The position numbers and the translations under genes were made by a program. The notes beneath the pieces were generated by a model. That model searched no databases. It saw nothing but the letters and a program-made list of their open reading frames with translations, and was not told the DNA's origin. Positions 54,414-62,228 of a stretch of DNA of 64,000 nt are shown here, piece by piece. Numbering within the stretch: the first letter of the stretch is position 1; each line of letters starts with the position of its first letter. Source of the stretch: Candidatus Rifleibacteriota bacterium (GTDB lineage Bacteria; Muiribacteriota; Ozemobacteria; Ozemobacterales; Ozemobacteraceae); the NCBI GenBank assembly GCA_018818125.1, contig JAHISQ010000048.1, positions 1 to 64,000 of the forward strand. The letters run 5' to 3'.

Positions 54414-55754
54414 TTATGCTTTTTCTCCCGGATTCAACAGAGTGCCCGAAAGGGTCCAGTTGCGGGCTTTTTCGATGCGAACCTTTACATAACTTCCGAT
54501 CAGAGATTTGTCGCCAGGAAAGTCTACAGAGCGCCCGCTGCGGGTTTTGCCGACCAGATGGCTCTGATCGCGTGCGGCAGCTGATTCTGTCAGTAACTCG
54601 TATTCTTGCCCGATAAGCTTGCGGCTTTCTTCAAGACTGATGAGATTTTGAACCTCAATAAGCTTTGCCAGTCGCGCTTTTTTTTCATTTTCACTGAGTT
54701 GCTCGGTCATTTTTGCTGCTTCGGTTCCGTTGCGCAGTGAATAGTAATACATAAATGCGGACTCATAGCGAACCTTCTGCACCAGTTCAAGTGTGTCGGC
54801 AAAGTCCTGTTCTCTCTCTCCTGGAAATCCGCAGATAATGTCAGTGCTCAGACTTGCTCCTGGGATGTTTTCGCGCACAGCATCAATAAGTTCAACATAC
54901 ATTTCACGGCTGTAGCCACGCTTCATTAGCTCAAGAATGTGGTTTGAGCCAGATTGAACCGGCAGATGATATTGCTCGCAAACTTTTTTGAGTTGAGCAA
55001 TACGTTTAATAGAGGCCAGCGAAAAATCGCGTGGGTGCGAAGTCATAAAGCGCACCCATTTAATGCCATCAATTCCTTCAATCATCTCAAGCAGCTGGGT
55101 AAAGCCCTCTTCGAGACCGATATCGCGTCCATAGGCGTTGACATTCTGGCCAAGAAGAGTTACTTCACTGACTCCACGCGCGGCCAGATCGCTGATGTAG
55201 TTTTTAAGCTCAGATAAAGGGCGGCTGATCTCGGGGCCGCGAACGTATGGAACTATGCAGTAGGAGCAAAAGTTTGTGCAGCCTCTGATAATATTTATCA
55301 TTGCCGAAAATGGTCTGCTCAGAACAATTCCGTCGGCTGAATCTCCATCAAAAGCGCCCTTGCCAATAAAACTGCCGAGGGTTTTGCCATTGGCAGCACG
55401 TTGTAGCAGAAGAGGCAGCTCTTCGATGTCGTTTGGCCCAAAAACCAGGTCTACAAGGGGCAGCGCCTCAAGTAGCTCAGCTTGCATATTCTGCGCCATA
55501 CAGCCCGAAACGCCAATGATTAGATGCGAATTGCGTTTTTTATGATTTATCAGCGACTGAATTCTGCCGATAAGACGCTGCTCAGCGTGCTGACGAACGC
55601 AGCAGGTATTGAAGAGTATCAGGTCAGCTTCTTCTTCATTTTCTGTCTCAGCATAGCCAATCGAAGCCAATAGGCCGCGTAGCCGCTGTGAATCTGCCTG
55701 ATTCATCTGACAGCCAAAGGTTGTAAGCAGAAATTTTGGGTGTGACTTGTTCAT
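54414..55754 (-). CDS. miaB: tRNA-2-methylthio-N6-dimethylallyladenosine synthase MiaB
   Basis: Radical SAM methylthiotransferase acting on tRNA position 37. The N-terminal UPF0004 domain (LLTTFGCQMNQADSQRLRGL, ILFNTCCVRQHAEQ, GVSGCMAQ) holds one iron-sulfur cluster; the radical SAM cysteines are in CTNFCSYCIVPYVRGPEISR; the C-terminal TRAM domain is near 375-440. The dimethylallyl-transferase miaA is not in the window. It shares an operon with queH, so two tRNA anticodon-loop modifications are co-expressed. Confidence 0.94.
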   Translation of the reverse strand: MNKSHPKFLLTTFGCQMNQADSQRLRGLLASIGYAETENEEEADLILFNTCCVRQHAEQRLIGRIQSLINHKKRNSHLIIGVSGCMAQNMQAELLEALPLVDLVFGPNDIEELPLLLQRAANGKTLGSFIGKGAFDGDSADGIVLSRPFSAMINIIRGCTNFCSYCIVPYVRGPEISRPLSELKNYISDLAARGVSEVTLLGQNVNAYGRDIGLEEGFTQLLEMIEGIDGIKWVRFMTSHPRDFSLASIKRIAQLKKVCEQYHLPVQSGSNHILELMKRGYSREMYVELIDAVRENIPGASLSTDIICGFPGEREQDFADTLELVQKVRYESAFMYYYSLRNGTEAAKMTEQLSENEKKARLAKLIEVQNLISLEESRKLIGQEYELLTESAAARDQSHLVGKTRSGRSVDFPGDKSLIGSYVKVRIEKARNWTLSGTLLNPGEKA

Positions 55755-55810
55755 GATAGCGCCATTTTAACACAAGTCAGGTGCTATTCATATACCCTCA
55801 GACGAGGCAA

Positions 55811-57430
55811 TCAATAAAGTTTTTTCAGTTTTGCTCCAGGGAAATAGTGCAGCAGAATTTGCGTAAAGCTGTGTCCGGCTTTTGCCATGCTCTGTGCGCC
55901 AGTCTGGCACATGCCAACACCATGGCCCCATCCTGCTCCGGTAAAACTGGCGCCGACGATGAAGCCGTCTTTATCACGCTTCCATTCTACGCTAAAGTTA
56001 GAGCTGCGCAGCATGCCAAAAAGCTTTCTTATTGCCAGCTCTCTGAGTACTGTTTTTTCACCGCTGCTGCCGACTATTTTTATGCTGATGATGCGGCCGC
56101 TTACTTCTCTGATAAATTCATCTATGCTGCGAATACGGCCAACCTCAGCCGCAGCTTCGACTTTTTTCCAGTCGTTTTCGCTCAAAGATTTTTGCCACCT
56201 GAATTTGTCAGCGCCTTCGACGCCTGGCAAAGAACACCAGGCTTTTGGTGGGTTGAGAATGAAGGCCTCTGCCTGCTTATGATCAGTCAAGTCAAGCTTA
56301 AACGGTGTTTTTAGTTGGCCTTTATGGCCTTTGGCCATTAGAGCCATGTATTCCGTAGCACTTGCCGGGGAAAGGTCGTAGACGCCCTGCAGGTGTATGT
56401 CTGGATTCGAAACCCAGATCTTATCGTTTGAAGAGCTGTGTCCCCCACAATTTGCTGAATATACAGCATCGAGAATGCCGCCCTCGTGGTTCTCCAGAAT
56501 TTGCCCGAACGTATTTTTTATGCTGGCGCCAATTGTCTTGTCTACTGATTGTATGCCTTTATACACCTGACAATGCTGTTCAGAGCAGAAATCGAAACCT
56601 TCGTTATAGTGACGGGTGCCTCTCTTTGATAGCATTTCGCCGCGTGCCGCAACAGCTTGCGCCTGTAGCGCTGATTCAGGGGCACTGGATGATATCTCTG
56701 ACGGAACGATTCCAATAATCAATGTTTCCAGATCAGTCTGTTCGATACAATCAATGACGTTTTCAAAGCTCCAACCGATGAAGAGTCGCCCGGCGAATTG
56801 GCGGTCGGCAAAGCCATGCCAGCTGAAACCCTTTGCAAACTCAGCTTTTTTAAGCTTGGTAGAAGCGTTTGGAACAAGTTCAAATCCGATTTCTGATGTG
56901 GCAATTTTCTTTTTGCCCTGATAAAGAGACAGTTTTCCCTGGGCAGGATTAATGTTTTCATAAAATATCCAGCTCGAGATCCCTTCAGCAGCCAGTTTAT
57001 TTTGCTGTTCCTTCGCTTTTGACTCGTCTTCGAAGATGCCAACGCCGACGAATGTAATGCGGTTGTCAGGGTATCCTGCTGTTGGCACGTGGCCTGCAAT
57101 AAAATGATGTGTGGTGTATTGTTTGAAGCGGCTTTCAACCTCTGCCAGCAGTTCGGGCTTGTTTATGCCGGCAGAGCCAACCATCAGATGACAACGGCGC
57201 ACCGCTGGCGCACTCATGTGTCCTTCTATTCTAAGTGTCTTGTCCGGCTGTATTTTGCCTTTTTTATCGCCACTTACCCATTCGCCGCCCTTTGGCATGA
57301 CAAATTCTATGGTTTTGTCATACTGTGCGATTCTGATTTTTACGCTGGGAGGTGTTGCAGCTGCAGGCAGGGCTGTTGCCAGAAACAGTGCCATTACAGA
57401 AAATGCTGCTGCTACAATATATTTATTCAT
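55811..57430 (-). CDS. SpoIID/LytB-domain protein with SPOR-like repeat
   Basis: A 539-residue exported protein. Signal peptide (FSVMALFLATALPAAA), a SPOR-like domain near residues 105-165 (ITFVGVGIFEDESKAKEQQN), and a full SpoIID domain (SSAPESALQAQAVAARGEML, CSEQHCQVYKGIQSVDKTIG, AVYSANCGGHSSSNDKIW) ending GAGWGHGVGMCQTGAQSMAK. SPOR domains bind denuded glycan strands, so the fusion would target the cutter to hydrolysed peptidoglycan. It overlaps the murQ stop by eight bases and so is coupled to recycling of anhydro-MurNAc products. Confidence 0.85.
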   Translation of the reverse strand: MNKYIVAAAFSVMALFLATALPAAATPPSVKIRIAQYDKTIEFVMPKGGEWVSGDKKGKIQPDKTLRIEGHMSAPAVRRCHLMVGSAGINKPELLAEVESRFKQYTTHHFIAGHVPTAGYPDNRITFVGVGIFEDESKAKEQQNKLAAEGISSWIFYENINPAQGKLSLYQGKKKIATSEIGFELVPNASTKLKKAEFAKGFSWHGFADRQFAGRLFIGWSFENVIDCIEQTDLETLIIGIVPSEISSSAPESALQAQAVAARGEMLSKRGTRHYNEGFDFCSEQHCQVYKGIQSVDKTIGASIKNTFGQILENHEGGILDAVYSANCGGHSSSNDKIWVSNPDIHLQGVYDLSPASATEYMALMAKGHKGQLKTPFKLDLTDHKQAEAFILNPPKAWCSLPGVEGADKFRWQKSLSENDWKKVEAAAEVGRIRSIDEFIREVSGRIISIKIVGSSGEKTVLRELAIRKLFGMLRSSNFSVEWKRDKDGFIVGASFTGAGWGHGVGMCQTGAQSMAKAGHSFTQILLHYFPGAKLKKLY

Positions 57431-58337
57431 GATCTATTTCTCCTAGTGCCTTGTAAAGAAAGCCTTCTGCCTGTTCCAGTTTCATACGTGCCTGATCAAC
57501 TGGCAACTCGGTTCTGGCAAGCAGGATCGCCAATTTTACGTCACCTTCTGCTTCCTGAAGTTTAGCTTCGGCAATGTAGTTTGGGACTCTGCCGCCCTCC
57601 ATGACAATGCGTATAGCACGCTTCTGCAGTTTTTTGTTAGTGGCCATAAGGTCTACCATAAGATTTTCGAATACCTTGCCCATTCTTACCATGCTGATAC
57701 TTGAAATCATGTTCAGAACTATCTTGCAGGCCGTACCGCTCTTCAACCTTGTAGAGCCGGTAATTACCTCTGGCCCCACTGCCGGATTGATTAATACATC
57801 CGTCTTGGGAAGCTCGCCATAAGGATTGCAGGTAAGCAATACAGTAGCAGCACCAATTGCTCTGGCATGGTTGAGTCCGCCGGTTACGTAAGGAGTGGTG
57901 CCAGATGCGGTTATGCCAATCAAAATGTCGTTTTTACAGAATTTGATCGCTTCGAGATCCTGGCGACCGGCATCCATATTGTCTTCAGCGCCTTCAACTG
58001 CACTGGTGACCGCCTTTTGGCCGCCCGCAATCAAAGCCATTACCATTTCCGGGTTGACGCCAAAAGTTGGCGGACATTCAGACGCATCAAGAACTCCGAG
58101 GCGTCCTGAAGTGCCCGCTCCAGAGTAGATAAGGCGCCCTCCGTTTCTGAAAGCGGTCAGAACCAGCTCAATTGCCTGAGAAATGTTCTCGCTGCAAGCT
58201 TCTACGGCCTTGAAAACAGACATGTCCTCGTTTATAAAAATTTTGACCGCCTCTCGTGTTGAAACCCGGTCTATATACATCGTGCGCGGATTTCTTGTTT
58301 CGGTGAGTGCCTGTCTATTTGTGTCACTGCTTGTCAT
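57423..58337 (-). CDS. murQ: N-acetylmuramic acid 6-phosphate etherase MurQ
   Basis: Splits D-lactate from MurNAc-6-phosphate during cell-wall recycling. Start at 58337, after AGGAGA, giving 304 residues; the frame reads further upstream without a ribosome site. The SIS domain has GGRLIYSGAGTSGRLGVLDA, SECPPTFGVNPEMVMALIAG and GITASGTTPYVTGGLNHARA, then GPEVITGSTRLKSGTACKIV, the family signature. It overlaps the SpoIID gene by eight bases. Confidence 0.95.
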   Translation of the reverse strand: MTSSDTNRQALTETRNPRTMYIDRVSTREAVKIFINEDMSVFKAVEACSENISQAIELVLTAFRNGGRLIYSGAGTSGRLGVLDASECPPTFGVNPEMVMALIAGGQKAVTSAVEGAEDNMDAGRQDLEAIKFCKNDILIGITASGTTPYVTGGLNHARAIGAATVLLTCNPYGELPKTDVLINPAVGPEVITGSTRLKSGTACKIVLNMISSISMVRMGKVFENLMVDLMATNKKLQKRAIRIVMEGGRVPNYIAEAKLQEAEGDVKLAILLARTELPVDQARMKLEQAEGFLYKALGEIDHE

Positions 58338-58415
58338 TTGTTGTCTCCTGAAATCAAAAAAACTCGACATTTTGTCATAAAAATGTTCACAATAATCATT
58401 ATTGGACTTTCGCCC

Positions 58416-58444
58416 TTGCACAGTAACAAGGTTTGGTTTAATAT
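58416..58444 (+). promoter_or_regulatory. Promoter of the TPR gene at 58548
   Basis: TTGCAC (58416-58421), a 17-base spacer and TAATAT (58439-58444), leaving a leader of nearly 100 bases before the ATG. Confidence 0.72.
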
Positions 58445-58547
58445 GACGCTAGGAATTTGTACCACAAAGCCAGCGCTTGTGTCCCAAAAAATTCGCAAAT
58501 TTTATCCCTGCCGGGAAATCTATAAACTACATCCAGCGAGATATCAA

Positions 58548-59384
58548 ATGGAAAAGACATTGGAACAATTGACGGAATTGATTAAAGCCGAACCCCAGAA
58601 CCCGGAATACTACAAGGAGCTGGGCAATTACTATTTTCGCAACAGCGAATACGACTTGGCCATAGAACAGTATCAGGTTGCCTTGAACATTGATCCGACT
58701 TATTACAAGGCGTTGTATAATCTGGGCAATACCTATTACAAGATGGAACAGCACGAAAAAGCTGTGCATTTCTGGCACGAAGCCATCAAGGTTAAGCCAG
58801 ATTTCGATCATGCCTATTTTAATCTTGGCTATCACCACTACCAGAAGGGTTTTATGCGCGAAGCGATAAGAGCTCTCAGTGAAGCTGCCCGCATTAACCC
58901 TGACGCAGCTGATACTCACCATTATCTCGGGTTGTCTTATCAGCAGACTAACCAGCTGCCCGATGCTATTGCAGAGTTCCGAAAAGCTATTGAGCTGAAT
59001 GATGAAGATCCTGATTACCACTATAATCTTGCCAATGCAAGTTACGATTTTGGAGATTATGAGGTTGCAGCAAATGAATGGGCTGTTACTTTGAGTATGC
59101 GCGATAATGACGTAAAGGCCCGAAATAACTACTGTGATGCCCTTTTACAGCTTGGGAAATTCGAAGAGGGTCTCAACGAAATCGAAAAAGTACTGGCTTT
59201 TGATTCGGAATATCCGCCGGCGTTGTGCACCAGAGGCGAACTGCTCGAAAAACTTGGCAAGGTGGAAGAGGCCAAAGGACTTTTCGAACGTGTTCTTGAG
59301 CTGACCAGAGACAACGAACCCTGGGAAATATTGCATAAATACGTTGTAGAAAGACTCTCTAAAGCCGCTGAAACCAAATCCTGA
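58548..59384 (+). CDS. Cytoplasmic TPR-repeat protein
   Basis: Start at 58548 (GAGAT site); the frame reads 70 codons further upstream, but that part overlaps the promoter. The 278-residue protein is nearly all tetratricopeptide repeats, about seven (EYYKELGNYYFRNSEYDLAI, YYKALYNLGNTYYKMEQHEK and so on), with no export signal. Stands alone on the plus strand with its own promoter and terminator. Partner unknown. Confidence 0.85.
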   Translation: MEKTLEQLTELIKAEPQNPEYYKELGNYYFRNSEYDLAIEQYQVALNIDPTYYKALYNLGNTYYKMEQHEKAVHFWHEAIKVKPDFDHAYFNLGYHHYQKGFMREAIRALSEAARINPDAADTHHYLGLSYQQTNQLPDAIAEFRKAIELNDEDPDYHYNLANASYDFGDYEVAANEWAVTLSMRDNDVKARNNYCDALLQLGKFEEGLNEIEKVLAFDSEYPPALCTRGELLEKLGKVEEAKGLFERVLELTRDNEPWEILHKYVVERLSKAAETKS

Positions 59385-59403
59385 CCGAATAGCCTGAAAC
59401 CCA

Positions 59404-59438
59404 AAACCGCCGTATTCATTTGGTGAATACGGCGGTTT
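59404..59438 (+). terminator. Terminator after the TPR gene
   Basis: ACCGCCGTATTCA pairs with TGAATACGGCGGT (59424-59436) around TTTGG, followed by TTTTT; AAAA precedes it, so it also works for the small minus-strand gene. Confidence 0.9.
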
Positions 59439-59457
59439 TTATTTGGTTGAAGTCTGG

Positions 59458-59607
59458 TCAGGCGGCCTTTTTATTGTTCTTCTTTTTGTGAACTTTGAAT
59501 CCGCCCGGATTGACAAGGTAGTCATAGAGAACCTCTTCGGCTCTATAGTTCTCGCTGTCCTGACCGTCAATCAGAACGCTTCCATTGGTGAAAATTTCAA
59601 TGAGCAT
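59458..59607 (-). CDS. Small 49-residue protein, uncharacterised
   Basis: A short frame with a good ribosome site: AAAGGA six bases before the ATG at 59607. The product opens MLIEIFTNGSVLIDGQDSEN, then YRAEEVLYDYLVNP and a Lys-rich end (KVHKKKNNKKAA). It is cytoplasmic, with an acidic middle and basic tail. It lies between the TPR terminator and the TPR protein gene at 59667, on the same strand as the latter (downstream of it), 59 bases apart. No family recognised. The ribosome site, compact position and sensible composition make it likely to be real. Confidence 0.7.
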   Translation of the reverse strand: MLIEIFTNGSVLIDGQDSENYRAEEVLYDYLVNPGGFKVHKKKNNKKAA

Positions 59608-59666
59608 GCTTTTTCCTTTCAGTCTTCTGTTTACTTATTTTGTGCCCAAAATTTACATATTGATTA

Positions 59667-61307
59667 CTATTGTTCTGGATATGTCTGTTCTTCCTCCTGA
59701 GCTATGTTCTGGTTATCGTTCTGCATGCGCAGAACCTCTAATCTGGCATTGAGCTGGCGCTTGACCAGATCATTCATGTCTGGTTCCTCCAGCCTCTTCA
59801 AAATTGCTGCTTCCGCTTCGCTTGTCCGGCCGATAAGGTTTAGGCTGTCGGTCCAGAGCAGAAAAGCTCTGAGAATCTCTGGTTTTTCAGCCAGTAATGA
59901 TTCAAGAATTTTTGCCGAAATTTCAGGATTTCTTGCAAGATGAACTTCTGCCAGTTTTATATGCAGATTGTAGTCTTGGGGTCTCTGATTTCGTGCGCTT
60001 TCGAGAAGATCTACCGCAGTCCCGACCGCGTCATTGACAATGAACTCATCAATGCTTTTCAGCAGAATATCTGTGAGCTTATCGTCAAATATTATTTTTA
60101 CCGCTTCTGGCGCAATCAGCTTTACTTGCGGCTGATTGTCGAGAATCACGGCTACACGCAATATGTTGATCAGTAACACAGGATTCGCGGTTATCAGATG
60201 GTCTGGCTTGATACGCTCGATGATTTCATCGGCCATTTCACTGATGTCTTTCCCACCATCGTCCTGTCCGCTTGGTATTGCCCGTAATCGCTCGAAGGCT
60301 TTTAACCAGGTATTTATCCAGGCCTCATAGAGACGCAGTTCCTTCGGATAGACGGTCAGCAGCTGGCGCGTTGCTGTCATCGCCTTTTTTTCCTTTTCAG
60401 TTTCACTCAGAATTTTAATGTAGATTAAATTATCGTCGAGAGAGTCGATAGGTCGACTGTTAACGAGTTTTAAAGCTTTTTCGAATTGCTTCTGTTCGAT
60501 CAGAAAGTTGATGAGCTCACGTTCAAGGCCGCCGACATCGGCCCCCGGAACTGTCTTTTCACGCATGACAAATTCTTCGAATTTTTCCGTCAAGTGAAGT
60601 TTCAGGATTAGATCCTTGATTCGCCTTTTTACCGGAGTAGTAAGCAATTTGCGACTGGTTAAAGAGAGTAGTTTTTCGAGCGCGACTTCCTGGTATTCAG
60701 AGTCTGAGAACCAGGCATCGACAAATGCCTGCAGTTCTGCCGGCAACGTTTTATCCGTAGATTTTTTGCTGAAAGCAGAACTGTAATGCTCTGCTTTTGA
60801 CTGTATATTCAACAAGGCCGCTGAATAGGCCGCAGTAAAAAGAATGTCACTGTTATCCGGCATGTCGGCCAAAGCTTCTTCGCAGAGTTTTAGAGCAGGC
60901 TCATACGATTCACCAGTAAGATATATATCGAGTGTTTCTTTGAAATTGCGGCGATAACGTGCCATGCGCATGTCGGCAAGGTAACGGCGAGCTCTGCTGC
61001 CGAATTTCGGATCGTTTTCGACCTTTTTAAAGAATTTGTCGGCATTCTCAAAGTTGCCAGCTTCATAGGAATAGAGCCCGGCATGAAACAATGCGCCGAT
61101 ATGATTGGGGTTCAGTCTGAGCACTCTCTGAATGTCTTCTTTAGCCTCAACCAGCCGACCTTTTTCGGCAGCAATTTCGACTTTTTTATAAAGTCGATCC
61201 TCGACGCTCTCGTTGCTGGCAGAAATATGGTCGCTGCTCAACGAAAGTCCTGCCAGGCAGATGGCGGCCGTAAGAAACCCGGCTTTGAGTGCTTTGCGCT
61301 TATTCAT
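59667..61307 (-). CDS. TPR-repeat exported protein
   Basis: A 546-residue protein with a signal peptide (LKAGFLTAAICLAGLSLSS) and a long helical body. TPR-like units are clearest at about 35-110 (IQRVLRLNPNHIGALFHAGL) and 420-520 (DYNLHIKLAEVHLARNPEIS), with looser helical repeats between. It overlaps the previous small TPR gene by eight bases. Likely a periplasmic scaffold; function unknown. Confidence 0.82.
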   Translation of the reverse strand: MNKRKALKAGFLTAAICLAGLSLSSDHISASNESVEDRLYKKVEIAAEKGRLVEAKEDIQRVLRLNPNHIGALFHAGLYSYEAGNFENADKFFKKVENDPKFGSRARRYLADMRMARYRRNFKETLDIYLTGESYEPALKLCEEALADMPDNSDILFTAAYSAALLNIQSKAEHYSSAFSKKSTDKTLPAELQAFVDAWFSDSEYQEVALEKLLSLTSRKLLTTPVKRRIKDLILKLHLTEKFEEFVMREKTVPGADVGGLERELINFLIEQKQFEKALKLVNSRPIDSLDDNLIYIKILSETEKEKKAMTATRQLLTVYPKELRLYEAWINTWLKAFERLRAIPSGQDDGGKDISEMADEIIERIKPDHLITANPVLLINILRVAVILDNQPQVKLIAPEAVKIIFDDKLTDILLKSIDEFIVNDAVGTAVDLLESARNQRPQDYNLHIKLAEVHLARNPEISAKILESLLAEKPEILRAFLLWTDSLNLIGRTSEAEAAILKRLEEPDMNDLVKRQLNARLEVLRMQNDNQNIAQEEEQTYPEQ

Positions 61308-61914
61308 GACTGCTGTCTCTTATTATTGTAGAAAGACTGCGTGGTCGCATATCCTGTGCGAATATCGCTGATAGTTCCGTGCTGGCACGTTTTGCCAGCG
61401 ATGTTCTGTTATCGACCAGTACTATATGCTCAAGATGATGTCTTGCTTCGCTAAGTCGCTCGTGACGACGATGCAAAAGTGCAAGATTAAATCGCGATGG
61501 CAAATGGTCAGCAAGCTCAATGGCTGCGGTGTATTCTTTTGCTGCAAGGGTATCCCAGTCTGTAGTGTCACCCGGCAGTCCTTCAAGACCGCGTTTTTCG
61601 TAAGTCATGGCCAGCAGAAACCTTGCTTCTTCAGTTGCAGGCTGCAATTTGACAGCTTTTCTAAAAGCCCAGATTGCCTGCTCATATTCTCGCCGTGCCA
61701 GGTAGTTGCGGCCGTCTTTTATCCAGCCGCGATACTCGCGACCTGAATTGTTGAGCATCGAGTAGAAATTAGCTTCAGCCCTGCGTCCACTTATCGGTGC
61801 AATCGGGCTGTGCAAAATTTTGCCGTCTCTGTTGCTGGCCATATAAGCTTTCGGGCCAACAAAAAAGATGACAGACAATAACGAAATTATTAATAGGAAT
61901 CTACTGTTTATCAT
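61300..61914 (-). CDS. TPR-like membrane-anchored protein
   Basis: A 204-residue protein with an N-terminal hydrophobic segment (FLLIISLLSVIFFVGPKAYM) and two or three TPR-like units (WIKDGRNYLARREYEQAIWA, FRKAVKLQPATEEARFLLAM). It overlaps the next TPR gene by eight bases, so the two are co-translated and may act together. Confidence 0.8.
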   Translation of the reverse strand: MINSRFLLIISLLSVIFFVGPKAYMASNRDGKILHSPIAPISGRRAEANFYSMLNNSGREYRGWIKDGRNYLARREYEQAIWAFRKAVKLQPATEEARFLLAMTYEKRGLEGLPGDTTDWDTLAAKEYTAAIELADHLPSRFNLALLHRRHERLSEARHHLEHIVLVDNRTSLAKRASTELSAIFAQDMRPRSLSTIIRDSSHE

Positions 61915-62228
61915 TAGTATTCTCTTTAATAAGATTCGGCAGATTCCTGAGTTTTTATGAATCGAAAATTATTTAGGTCGCGTCAGAAAACCGTGGTGCG
62001 CTTCTGGATCATCGTGACGACGATCTTTCCCCACGGTGGCGGTTTTGTTTGTGTGATTTTGCGTTTGCAGAAAAAATTACCCGGACAAGCCTGGCAATTA
62101 ATGTATTACAATCTGGATTCCTGGTCCGCTTTTCAGTCGCCCGGAATGACGGTTGAATTTCTGTATGGGCGGGGCCAGTGTGGCCGCCAGTGAATGAGAT
62201 TTATGGTTCCAGGTTGGGTTAAGTGCAC
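61915..62228. other. Non-coding region with hairpins and dispersed repeat
   Basis: 314 bases without a convincing gene. AAAACCG (61987-61993) pairs with CGGTTTT (62039-62045) around an inner GATC...GATC hairpin and may end the propeller gene on the minus strand. A GATTCC...CGGAATGAC segment near 62116-62155 resembles the dispersed element at 16210-16235. A GC-rich hairpin (GGCGG...CCGCC, 62168-62188) lies just past it. Confidence 0.5.

Noticed and set aside
61957..62193. Plus-strand 78-codon frame
   Set aside because: It is in hairpin and repeat sequence with no ribosome site.
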